From Victivallales bacterium (GTDB lineage Bacteria; Verrucomicrobiota; Lentisphaeria; Oligosphaerales; Oligosphaeraceae), in the NCBI GenBank assembly GCA_017431185.1, contig JAFRLP010000257.1, positions 1-5,077 of the forward strand: a stretch of DNA of 5,077 nucleotides, read 5' to 3'. Under the pieces are notes generated by a model. That model made no database searches and was not told the DNA's origin. It was given only the letters and a program-made list of their open reading frames with translations. The position numbers and the translations under genes are program-made. This document shows, piece by piece, positions 1-5,077 of this stretch. Position 1 is the first letter of the stretch. The number at the start of each line of letters is the position of its first letter.

Positions 1-117
1 ATTGGATTTATGGATGAAGGCATTTTAATTGAAGAGATTTCAAGGGAAAACCTATTTAAAAGATTGAATAAATTAGTGGAGTTTGAAGTGTCTGATGTTG
101 ATTTGGCCATAAAAAGC
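1..117 (+). other. AT-rich foreign segment, possible fragment of a rightward coding region
   Basis: The first ~117 bases are about 31% GC, while the DNA to the right is clearly GC-rich; the change is abrupt near 105-121. Frame 1 on the plus strand is open from base 1 through the whole segment (about 40 codons), although stops should be common in DNA this AT-rich. The other two plus frames close within a few codons. The peptide is charged and helix-like (it includes LIEEISRENLFKRLNKLVEF) but I do not recognise a family. The frame then runs on as antisense of the ATPase until 756, and that part is only shadow. I infer that this is an internal or terminal piece of an unrelated gene joined to the operon by recombination, insertion or misassembly. 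It could also be non-coding AT-rich DNA. Confidence 0.4.
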
Positions 118-720
118 CTTGGTCTCATCATCCCCGTTGATGTACGCATGGTAATACGCCGAAAGGAGTTTCGCGAACTCGAAGCCATGAACCAGTTCGC
201 TGACGGAGGCGGTGACGGCGTGTATCCGCCTGTCAACTTCCCGCGTCAGGGCAGGGTCGCCAGGCGCAAGCCCCGTCTCCTGCGCGGCCCCGCCTTGGAG
301 TGTGCTGATCCATCTGTCCAGCACCAGCGTCAGCGCCCCGCCTTCGGGCTTGGTCTTGGTCGAGAGGTTGCTGACCAGCTCCCTGTAGGTGGCAAGCCCC
401 TGCCCCCTGGTGCCCTGAAGACGCCTCTCCGGCGACAAATCCGCGTCGGCGACGATGAATCCGCGCTCCATCACGTAGTTGCGTATGGTCTGAAGCAAAA
501 AACTCTTCCCCGAGCCGTATCTGCCTACAATGAAGCGGAACGCTGCACCGCCCTCCGTGATGATATCGACATCGTGGAGCAGCGCCTCTATCTCATTTTT
601 GCGCCCCACGGTGATGTACGGCAGACCGATTCTCGGCACCACGCCGCCCTTCAGGGAGTTCAGGACGGTCTGCGCGATTCGCTTCGGATATTTCATTACA
701 GGCTGGTCGTTCATCTTCAT
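73..720 (-). CDS. P-loop ATPase, DUF2791/BrxD-like, C-terminally truncated
   Basis: This is the N-terminal part of an ATP-binding protein of the DUF2791 (BREX BrxD-like) family, normally about 430-450 residues; only 215 are present. The Walker A motif GRYGSGKS is at residues 66-73, and the typical region ADADLSPERRLQGTRGQ follows at 91-107. Family-like sequence continues to about residue 200 (HAYINGDDET). The last ~13 residues are encoded by AT-rich DNA and do not look like the family. No Walker B or sensor region is left, so the product as read should not hydrolyse ATP normally; it is best regarded as a broken gene. The ATG overlaps the TerB gene stop as ATGA (717-720), and a GGAG sits 4 bases upstream, which fixes the start and implies translational coupling. 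In intact loci this ATPase follows a TerB_N/TerB_C protein and precedes a helicase, with a presumed DNA-processing or defence role. The family call is strong; the function is inferred. Confidence 0.8.
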   Translation of the reverse strand: MKMNDQPVMKYPKRIAQTVLNSLKGGVVPRIGLPYITVGRKNEIEALLHDVDIITEGGAAFRFIVGRYGSGKSFLLQTIRNYVMERGFIVADADLSPERRLQGTRGQGLATYRELVSNLSTKTKPEGGALTLVLDRWISTLQGGAAQETGLAPGDPALTREVDRRIHAVTASVSELVHGFEFAKLLSAYYHAYINGDDETKAFYGQINIRHFKLH

Positions 721-2648
721 TCGTCTCCAAGAAGTCTGGCAACGTCCTCCCGATAGTCCTCCACCAGGGAAAGGACGTCATTGTCAATGTCAAGCACATT
801 GTCGCCGATTTCGTCAAACAGGGTCTCGTTGACGGCGTCGGCGACAAGGGATGGCATCAGGCGATGCGATTTGATGAGTTCCGCAGGGGATTGCCCCTGC
901 AAAAGGATTCGCAGCACCTGGGCGTGAAATCCGTCCAAGTGCAGAGAGGAGGAATCAGCGGTATTTTCGCCAGTGACAAGAGGGTGCGCCATCGTCGCCG
1001 CGGGCGGGATGTCAGGCGGTCCCTTCACAGGTTCGTCCTCCGCATCCCACGTCATGGGCAGGGGGGGGGCAGCCTGCGTTTCATCTTCCGTGAGAAGGCT
1101 GTTCTGGGTGAGAAGAGCCTCCTTCCGAATCTGCTCCAATCCCGAAAGGTCAAGGGTTATTTTAGGCCTGGACGCCTCCTGCGCGGCCCTTTTCTCCGAT
1201 TCGATGAATGCCTCCGCAAATGGCATGGCCCACTCCTCCTCTTTCCTTTTGCGCAGAGCGTGGCCGGTCTTCAGGTATTTTCGCAGCATTCTGTCTGTCT
1301 CATGCAGGTATTCCCCCAACCTTGTGGCGTCATGGAGCAAACCGGGATATTTCACTTCCTGCCAGTTGCCCCCGCGACATTGGAAACGATGAATGTCATT
1401 CAACGGATAATCCCGATCCGCCGAATCCATCACCGAAAAACAAAAGGCGTTGTAGAGAGGCATCCATTGACAGACCATCTGCACACCGAAGCAGATGGTG
1501 AAAATGTCCGTCCCCTCTTTCTGACGGGAGCGCGCGATGGCGCACCTCCAGGCTTTCGCAAAGAGAGTTCTTCCCCGCTCTCCATGCCTGGTGACGACGG
1601 GCGACAAGTCGATTTTCCGTTTGGAGAAAAAGGAGAGCGCGGCAAAAACCTCCCCGTCAGTGTGCCCTTCAGGATCCTGAAGGGCCATCAGCGCCTTGTC
1701 CGTCTCCAGCATTTCAGAAGGGACAAACTGAATCGTGACCTCCAATGGAAAATTCTTCACCACAGAGTATTCCAGCATCCAGCGGGTGAGATAGCCTTCC
1801 ATTTTCCTCCTGTCCCCAATGCCTGAATCAAGATAGCCGGCCTTGAATTCCTGCAGTTTCCTGAGGGTCTCCTCGGGGGATGGGACTCCGAAGCCGTTGA
1901 GCAGTTCGTAGATGTAGAGAAAGGCGAAGGAGGTTGACGTGCGGCGGTATTCGCCGCGCCGCACCCAAGTGCGCCAGGTGAAATACCCCCGCAGTTGGCT
2001 GATGTTCAAATCGTGGTAGGTCGGGAAGAAATGAAAGAAATCGCCCTCCCATGGCGCATTGTCCTCATAGTTCTCCATGAACTTGGCCTGACGGCAAAAC
2101 AATTCGTATCTCTTCTGGATGTCCTTGGAACCTAACAGATTGTCCATCCTCCGCATGTCGCGGAGCATGGCGGGCAACGCATGATTCTCCACCTTTCCGC
2201 GGGGAATCCCTGTCGGCACGGCGGTGTCCCGATATGTCGCACCGCCCTGCGCCACTCCCCTGCTTTGCGCCGCCGTGAACAACTGCTTTTCCAAGAGGAG
2301 CGCCCTGTCGAAAAGGGAGTACACAACAGCCGCATCCGTCTCCCTGCCAAACCTGACGCCAACCCATTTCGTCCATTGCATCCTGAATGGACGGGAAAGG
2401 TACGGGATTGTCATCTGACTGGCGTCAGGCGGCCCGCATTTGATGTCGCACCGTTCAATCATCATGCCAGTTTCGGAGTCCCATTGGCGCATCAGCAAGG
2501 CGAGCCATTTGCCCGTGACCGGCTCGCGCAGAACAGAGAAGCCAGGGAAATCCGCCCATTTGCGCTCTTCCCTGATATGATATCTCTCTTCAGCGTATGT
2601 TGCCAGTTCCGCCAATTCCACGCCAACACCTCGTGAATGCACCTTCAT
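717..2648 (-). CDS. MmcQ/YjbR-like + TerB_N + TerB_C domain protein
   Basis: This 643-residue cytoplasmic protein has three recognisable parts. Residues ~14-120 resemble the MmcQ/YjbR DNA-binding-like fold (KWLALLM at 47-53, DIKCGP at 68-73, PFRMQWTKWVGVRF at 87-100). Residues ~165-300 are TerB_N (YEDNAPW 194-200, FFPTYHDLN 207-215, LRGYFTWRTWVRRGE 219-233, FAFLYIYELLNGFG 241-254). Residues ~496-643 are TerB_C, split by a proline-rich acidic linker (KITLDLSGLEQIR 496-508; LMPSLVADAVNETLFDEIGD 597-616; the end has VEDYREDVARLL). Such proteins are encoded beside DUF2791 ATPases and helicases in a predicted Ter-linked DNA-processing or defence cassette; the biochemical role is unknown. It starts 6 bp after the glycosyltransferase stop and overlaps the ATPase start by 4 bp. 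The ATG at 2648 lacks a clear Shine-Dalgarno. A GTG at 2621 (residue 10) has GAGGTG 5 bases upstream and may be the real start. A C9 run interrupts the linker. No frameshift is seen. Confidence 0.88.
   Translation of the reverse strand: MKVHSRGVGVELAELATYAEERYHIREERKWADFPGFSVLREPVTGKWLALLMRQWDSETGMMIERCDIKCGPPDASQMTIPYLSRPFRMQWTKWVGVRFGRETDAAVVYSLFDRALLLEKQLFTAAQSRGVAQGGATYRDTAVPTGIPRGKVENHALPAMLRDMRRMDNLLGSKDIQKRYELFCRQAKFMENYEDNAPWEGDFFHFFPTYHDLNISQLRGYFTWRTWVRRGEYRRTSTSFAFLYIYELLNGFGVPSPEETLRKLQEFKAGYLDSGIGDRRKMEGYLTRWMLEYSVVKNFPLEVTIQFVPSEMLETDKALMALQDPEGHTDGEVFAALSFFSKRKIDLSPVVTRHGERGRTLFAKAWRCAIARSRQKEGTDIFTICFGVQMVCQWMPLYNAFCFSVMDSADRDYPLNDIHRFQCRGGNWQEVKYPGLLHDATRLGEYLHETDRMLRKYLKTGHALRKRKEEEWAMPFAEAFIESEKRAAQEASRPKITLDLSGLEQIRKEALLTQNSLLTEDETQAAPPLPMTWDAEDEPVKGPPDIPPAATMAHPLVTGENTADSSSLHLDGFHAQVLRILLQGQSPAELIKSHRLMPSLVADAVNETLFDEIGDNVLDIDNDVLSLVEDYREDVARLLGDE
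725..728 (-). promoter_or_regulatory. Ribosome binding site of the truncated ATPase gene
   Basis: On the minus strand TTGGAGA is followed by CGA and then the ATG of the ATPase gene, leaving 4 bases between GGAG and the start codon. The site lies inside the last codons of the TerB gene, so translation of the two genes is probably coupled through the ATGA overlap. This is a somewhat short but usable spacing. Confidence 0.5.
1061..1069 (-). repeat. C9 homopolymer tract inside the TerB gene (G9 on the plus strand)
   Basis: Nine identical bases encode part of Ala527-Pro-Pro-Leu530 in the linker between the two halves of the TerB_C region. It is the longest homopolymer noticed in the window. Reading the alternatives by eye, loss of one C gives a TGA at 1054-1052 within a few codons, and gain of one C gives a TGA at 1014-1012. 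Either slip would remove residues ~532-643 and uncouple the downstream ATPase start from translation. Tracts like this are typical slipped-strand sites, but they are also typical sequencing-error sites; as given, the frame is intact. Confidence 0.85.
2627..2632 (-). promoter_or_regulatory. Possible Shine-Dalgarno for an internal GTG start of the TerB gene
   Basis: GAGGTG on the minus strand lies 5 bases before a GTG codon at 2621-2619, residue 10 of the longest reading frame. The upstream ATG at 2648 has no comparable purine-rich element. The MmcQ-like similarity only begins after this GTG, so the shorter start loses nothing recognisable. The ATG could still be used by coupling to the glycosyltransferase stop 6 bases before it. 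Confidence 0.4.
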
Positions 2649-2654
2649 GACAGG

Positions 2655-4643
2655 CTATCGACGCGGCCCGCTTTCCGAGCCAGGAGACTCGTCAGTCAGT
2701 CTCCAGCCAAGTTCCATGGCGAGTTCGCCAATATACGGGTACATCTCGTCCCCGATATATATTTCCGTGCGGCGATAGCGGGAGGTCTCGTCAATGGGAA
2801 GAACAAAATGGGCTGGGAATCTGAACACGAACACCCCATCCTCAGGCATGGTGTCCACTTTCACCTCGAAGGCAAGCGTGTCATCCTCATGCTTGATCAG
2901 ATGCGCCCCGTCCAGTTGGTAGAATTGGTTCCCCACTTTCAATATTCCGTTTACGCTGGGCTGCTCCGTAAAACGCACCGGCAGATGCACATAGCATGTT
3001 TTCCCCACCCTGGACGGCGGAATCACAAAGCGCTTCACAACGGTGGTAGGGGCCCTTTCACTGCACACGAACAGCGTAAAGCGCTGAGGCTCCAGCAGCG
3101 GCCCGTGATCTCTGAGGATGGCGCAGTCCTGTTTCTCAAACACCAGGCATTGTCCATTGGGCCTTTCGCAGTTCAGCAATTGTGGCAGCACGTAGTGGCA
3201 CCAAAGCGAGTATGCGCTGCCGCTGAGGAATACAGCCAGAAGCGCAACCCCACCATGGACAACCAACAGACGCCGGCGTTCAGAGGAGTTCGTCGTCTTG
3301 AGCCGTCCTGGCAGGCGCAATAGTTCCCCGATTGCGTAACCGCCGTAAATGCAGATGACCGGCAGGGTGACAAGGCGGAATCTGGACAGAATGTAGAACA
3401 TCGCGGTGCCCATCCAGCACGCCAGCAGAAAGAACAGCAGCAGAAGATGCGCCGGCTTGTCAAAGCGGCGTTCCAGGAACAGTCCCGACAACGCAAAAAA
3501 GACCACCACAGCAAAAGGAAGCAAAAACGGCAACTTGAGTATTCTGCTTGTGCCTCCTTCGTCCTTCAGCGCGACATTATGGGATATCTCTATTTTGTTC
3601 CAGAAGAGAAGGCATTTGCGGAACTGCAAATCCAGGAAAAGCAATGGTTCCTGAAGGGCCCATTTGAAAATGCGCCCCGTGGCGGATACGCGCCCCTGTT
3701 CGGGGCGCAATTCCGTGTCAATCGTCCAGTTATGGTACGTGCGCGGGTACATCAGTTGTCCAGCGGGGGCCTCGGGGGAGTTGCCTATCAGCAGCACTCT
3801 CTCGCCGGCCGTGGATGGCCCCACCCAACGCCCAGCCCAATGGTAATTGCGTATGGAAAACGGCAGTCTGGGGAGGGTGAACACGAGGATGAAAGCCACG
3901 GTCAGCCCCAGGGTGCGCCAATGCATTTTGTTGCGCCAGACCAGCGCCGCCAGGAAGACGGGCAGCAGAAGCAGTGCATTGCCGCGAGTCAGTGTCGCCA
4001 GAGAAAGCACAAGTCCCGTCAGAAGCCATTGCCACCATCTGTTTTGCTTCAGGCAAAGCAATCCCAGCCAAAACAGAAGAATGAGCCAAAACGCCTGAAG
4101 GACCTCATATAGGGCGAATGGCGTGAAAAAAATGTGGATATTGTAGAGGGCCAGAAGCAAGGCGCTGAACAAGCCGGCGACGCGCCCAAACAATTTGGCC
4201 GCGCAAAGTCCCGTCAGACCGACCGTGCAGGCCCCCAGCAGGCATTGCAGAATCATGATTGGCCACGGGTTGTCTCCCCCCAGGCAGCGGCATAACGGAA
4301 GAAAGACGGTATAGTAGAATGGCTGGTACTCGAAATGGTCAGGCCAGTCCCCGACCCAAATGCGGCGCATCAGCCGGAGATAGTTGTCCATATCGCTTTT
4401 GTATTCTGGCTTGACCACGGCCTCGATGCCAGACAATTCCACGCACACGCCAAGGCGCAGCAAAAATGCCAGCAGCACAATGCCCAGCAATGTCCAGATG
4501 AAATGGCGGGACAGCCATTTGCCTAATCTTGCATCCAACATCTCTTTTCCCTTTTCCGTTATGAGCGCAGATGTCTTGGCAGAGAAAACAGTTTTCCCGT
4601 TTCCAAGGGGGGAACACTCCTGGTCCACCCTATCATTGCCCAT
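2655..4643 (-). CDS. GT39/ArnT-like (PMT_2) membrane glycosyltransferase
   Basis: This is a polytopic inner-membrane protein of the GT-C glycosyltransferase class, which transfers sugars from polyprenyl-phosphate donors to lipids or proteins on the outer face of the membrane. Donor and acceptor cannot be read from the sequence. About ten hydrophobic segments are visible, near residues 48-68, 127-148, 153-175, 179-198, 204-217, 222-236, 243-259, 372-390, 398-418, 424-443 and 459-481. The loop after the first carries SDMDNY (83-88) with the acidic residues expected at the GT-C active site, then EYQPFYY (105-111). TRGN (219-222) and SRFRLVTLP (420-428) are typical of PMT_2 proteins. Residues ~485-662 form a soluble tail that I do not recognise. 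The longest frame starts at 4643 without a Shine-Dalgarno; an ATG at 4541 (residue 35), with AAGGGA 6-7 bases upstream, puts a short basic tail before the first membrane segment, as usual for the family, and is probably the real start. It is first in the operon with the TerB gene. Confidence 0.85.
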   Translation of the reverse strand: MGNDRVDQECSPLGNGKTVFSAKTSALITEKGKEMLDARLGKWLSRHFIWTLLGIVLLAFLLRLGVCVELSGIEAVVKPEYKSDMDNYLRLMRRIWVGDWPDHFEYQPFYYTVFLPLCRCLGGDNPWPIMILQCLLGACTVGLTGLCAAKLFGRVAGLFSALLLALYNIHIFFTPFALYEVLQAFWLILLFWLGLLCLKQNRWWQWLLTGLVLSLATLTRGNALLLLPVFLAALVWRNKMHWRTLGLTVAFILVFTLPRLPFSIRNYHWAGRWVGPSTAGERVLLIGNSPEAPAGQLMYPRTYHNWTIDTELRPEQGRVSATGRIFKWALQEPLLFLDLQFRKCLLFWNKIEISHNVALKDEGGTSRILKLPFLLPFAVVVFFALSGLFLERRFDKPAHLLLLFFLLACWMGTAMFYILSRFRLVTLPVICIYGGYAIGELLRLPGRLKTTNSSERRRLLVVHGGVALLAVFLSGSAYSLWCHYVLPQLLNCERPNGQCLVFEKQDCAILRDHGPLLEPQRFTLFVCSERAPTTVVKRFVIPPSRVGKTCYVHLPVRFTEQPSVNGILKVGNQFYQLDGAHLIKHEDDTLAFEVKVDTMPEDGVFVFRFPAHFVLPIDETSRYRRTEIYIGDEMYPYIGELAMELGWRLTDESPGSESGPRR
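4548..4553 (-). promoter_or_regulatory. Ribosome binding site supporting the inner start of the glycosyltransferase
   Basis: AAGGGA on the minus strand lies 6 bases before the ATG at 4541-4539. The outer ATG at 4643 is preceded only by TAGATTAGATGTCAA, which has no Shine-Dalgarno. The 34 residues added by the outer start are polar and look unlike the N-terminus of a GT39 protein. This favours 4541 as the start. Confidence 0.45.
4584..4596. repeat. Short AT-rich palindrome, possible leader element or operator
   Basis: GAAAAC-A-GTTTTC is a perfect 6-bp inverted repeat around one base. If the glycosyltransferase begins at 4541, this palindrome lies in its leader about 45 bases upstream of the start, where a regulator could bind. 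If translation starts at 4643 it is merely coding sequence. There is no independent support for function. Confidence 0.25.
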
Positions 4644-4652
4644 TTGACATCT

Positions 4653-4680
4653 AATCTATATGAAAAAAGATGTTTTGCAA
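4653..4680 (-). promoter_or_regulatory. Candidate sigma-70-type promoter of the operon
   Basis: On the minus strand TTGCAA (4680-4675) and TAGATT (4658-4653) are separated by 16 bases; an overlapping TATAGA at 4660-4655 is an alternative -10 with a short spacer. The region is AT-rich compared with its surroundings. A transcript starting near 4646 would begin just before the outer ATG at 4643, which fits better with translation from the inner ATG at 4541 and a leader of ~105 bases. Both boxes are imperfect matches. Confidence 0.35.
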
Positions 4681-4695
4681 TCGCGTAACACAGGA

Positions 4696-4724
4696 TTGAC
4701 GTCTCCACGGCGACTTTTTTTAAC
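4696..4724 (+). promoter_or_regulatory. Candidate rightward promoter
   Basis: TTGACG (4696-4701), a 17-base spacer and TTTAAC (4719-4724) form a moderate sigma-70-like match pointing right, back to back with the leftward promoter. TATAAA at 4737-4742 is another possible -10 but lacks a good -35. A rightward transcript would cross the palindrome cluster and reach a gene beyond the window. This is a pattern match only. Confidence 0.25.
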
Positions 4725-4812
4725 AATCCCTCCTCCTATAAAACACGGGGGGTGTCCACCCTGCCAGGGGCGCCACCGTGCAGACGCGCACCTGCGTGTC
4801 TCCTGCTTTGTG

Positions 4813-4840
4813 GTGACGGCGGCGAGGACGCCGCCGCCAC
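4813..4840. repeat. GC-rich hairpin 1
   Basis: An 8-bp perfect stem, CGGCGGCG (4817-4824) with CGCCGCCG (4829-4836), closes a four-base AGGA loop. After one mismatch (4816/4837) the stem continues for three more pairs, GTG with CAC. No T-run follows on either strand, so it is not a typical intrinsic terminator. It looks like a dispersed palindromic (REP-like) element. Confidence 0.75.
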
Positions 4841-4870
4841 ATTCTATTCAGTCACCGCTCCTGGACAGAC

Positions 4871-4965
4871 GCCGTATTGGCCGCGCGGAGCGCGGCCTTC
4901 CAAACCTCTCTGTGAAACCAGGAACGGGTGTCTGGTTTGACAGGCAGTGCTCCGCACGGCCAGTA
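4871..4965. repeat. Diverged inverted pair of the same palindromic repeat
   Basis: The minus strand from 4920 leftward and the plus strand from 4933 rightward begin alike: TGGTTTCACAGAG against TGGTTTGACAGGC. They later share CTCCGCGCGGCCAATA (4890-4875) and CTCCGCACGGCCAGTA (4950-4965), which agree at 14 of 16 positions. The right copy lacks about 13 bases present in the left copy, including one arm of its hairpin. The two therefore look like two copies of one element, placed head to head around a 12-base spacer, the right one decayed. Confidence 0.55.
4879..4897. repeat. GC-rich hairpin 2
   Basis: A perfect 8-bp stem, GGCCGCGC (4879-4886) with GCGCGGCC (4890-4897), has a GGA loop. It is flanked by TT on the left and by TTCCAA on the right. 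It forms the core of one half of a larger diverged inverted repeat whose partner lies at 4933-4965. There is no T-run, so a terminator is unlikely. Confidence 0.75.
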
Positions 4966-4982
4966 TCAGTCGATGAGGGGAG

Positions 4983-5001
4983 CGGCGGCGGCCCGCCGCC
5001 G
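4983..5001. repeat. GC-rich hairpin 3
   Basis: CGGCGGCGG (4983-4991) is the exact reverse complement of CCGCCGCCG (4993-5001). Allowing a realistic loop of five bases gives a 7-bp perfect stem. It is followed by ACAT, much as hairpin 1 is followed by ACAT and hairpin 4 by GACAC, which suggests related elements. Confidence 0.7.
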
Positions 5002-5027
5002 ACATAATGCACGAAACAAAAAGCAGT

Positions 5028-5042
5028 GGCGGAAATACCGCC
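5028..5042. repeat. Hairpin 4
   Basis: GGCGG (5028-5032) pairs with CCGCC (5038-5042) around AAATA. The right flank CCGCCGACA repeats the sequence at the end of hairpin 3. A further small palindrome, ACACC-AG-GGTGT, lies just to the right (about 5046-5057). It is shorter than the other hairpins and its role is unknown. Confidence 0.55.
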
Positions 5043-5062
5043 GACACACCAGGGTGTTTCAT

Positions 5063-5077
5063 AGGAAGGAAAGGAAG
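5063..5077 (+). promoter_or_regulatory. Possible Shine-Dalgarno region of a rightward gene beyond the window
   Basis: The window ends in the purine-rich string AGGAAGGAAAGGAAG, which could base-pair with the 3' end of 16S rRNA. No start codon is visible because the sequence stops here. It would fit a rightward gene transcribed divergently from the operon. Confidence 0.3.

Larger units (their letters stand above)
4644..5077. other. Intergenic region with promoters and a GC-rich palindrome cluster
   Basis: No convincing gene lies in these 434 bases. The open frames that cross them, on both strands, run through the palindromes, are rich in Arg, Gly and Pro, and have no Shine-Dalgarno or recognisable domain. 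The left ~100 bases are AT-rich and promoter-like. From about 4743 rightward the sequence is GC-rich and full of inverted repeats, starting with small ones such as ACAC-GGGGG-GTGT (4743-4755). The layout suggests a divergent intergenic space between the leftward operon and a gene to the right of the window. Confidence 0.6.

Noticed and set aside
864..1826. Long rightward open frame (320 codons) and other open frames antisense to the TerB gene
   Set aside because: The opposite strand carries clear TerB-family domains across the same bases; the antisense products are Arg/Pro-rich with no recognisable domain and arise from codon bias in GC-rich DNA.
2637..3323. Rightward open frame of 228 codons antisense to the 3' half of the glycosyltransferase
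   Set aside because: The glycosyltransferase reading frame is continuous here with consistent family features upstream; the antisense product resembles nothing I recognise.
3447..4112. Rightward open frame antisense to the glycosyltransferase
   Set aside because: It is Gln/Lys/Arg-rich low-complexity sequence produced by reading hydrophobic membrane-segment codons backwards; it has no domain and no Shine-Dalgarno.
4660..5007. Rightward 115-codon open frame starting MKKDVLQSRN
   Set aside because: It begins inside the AT-rich promoter zone without a Shine-Dalgarno and runs through the palindromes, giving a Pro/Arg/Gly-rich product.
4743..5060. CRISPR array or intrinsic terminator
   Set aside because: The repeats are inverted, unequal and irregularly spaced, so there is no direct-repeat/spacer pattern; none of the stems is followed by a T-run on either strand.
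4844..5062. Leftward 72-codon open frame through the hairpin cluster
   Set aside because: It encodes the palindromic repeats themselves (for example GLEGRAPRG); such frames are a familiar false prediction where GC-rich repeats occur.
1..5077. tRNA, rRNA or complete insertion sequence
   Set aside because: I found no cloverleaf with a T-loop consensus, no rRNA-like blocks, no transposase motif and no bounded terminal repeats; the left junction may be the edge of an element, but only its last ~115 bases are visible.

Overview
The window is a moderately GC-rich bacterial segment whose real genes all read leftward (minus strand). In transcription order they are: (1) a large multi-pass membrane protein of the GT39/ArnT-like (PMT_2) glycosyltransferase class, with an unrecognised ~180-residue C-terminal tail; (2) a 643-residue three-part protein with an MmcQ/YjbR-like N-terminal region, a TerB_N domain and a TerB_C domain; and (3) the N-terminal part of a P-loop ATPase of the DUF2791/BrxD-like family. 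The gaps are 6 bp between genes 1 and 2, and a 4-bp ATGA stop/start overlap between genes 2 and 3, so the three read as one operon.

The TerB_N/TerB_C plus DUF2791 ATPase pair matches a conserved bacterial gene cassette known from comparative genomics of the tellurium-resistance (Ter) gene world. It is usually followed by a superfamily II helicase and has a proposed DNA-processing or phage-defence role. Here the cassette is broken. The ATPase stays homologous only to about residue 200, before any Walker B motif, and then runs into ~115 bases of AT-rich DNA (about 31% GC) at the left edge. That DNA has an open frame on the opposite strand. This is a recombination or insertion junction, or an assembly chimera, so the helicase expected downstream cannot be seen.

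The right end (about 4644-5077) has no convincing gene. It holds candidate divergent promoters and a dense cluster of GC-rich palindromes (four strong hairpins and a diverged inverted repeat pair). These resemble the dispersed intergenic palindromes often seen in GC-rich members of the PVC group (Verrucomicrobiota, Lentisphaerota, Kiritimatiellota). That assignment rests on general sequence style and is tentative. A purine-rich Shine-Dalgarno-like string at the very end may precede a rightward gene outside the window.

The most interesting points are the broken TerB/ATPase module, a nine-base homopolymer inside the TerB gene at which a one-base slip in either direction would stop translation before the TerB_C domain (possible phase variation), the glycosyltransferase in the same operon, and the palindrome cluster.
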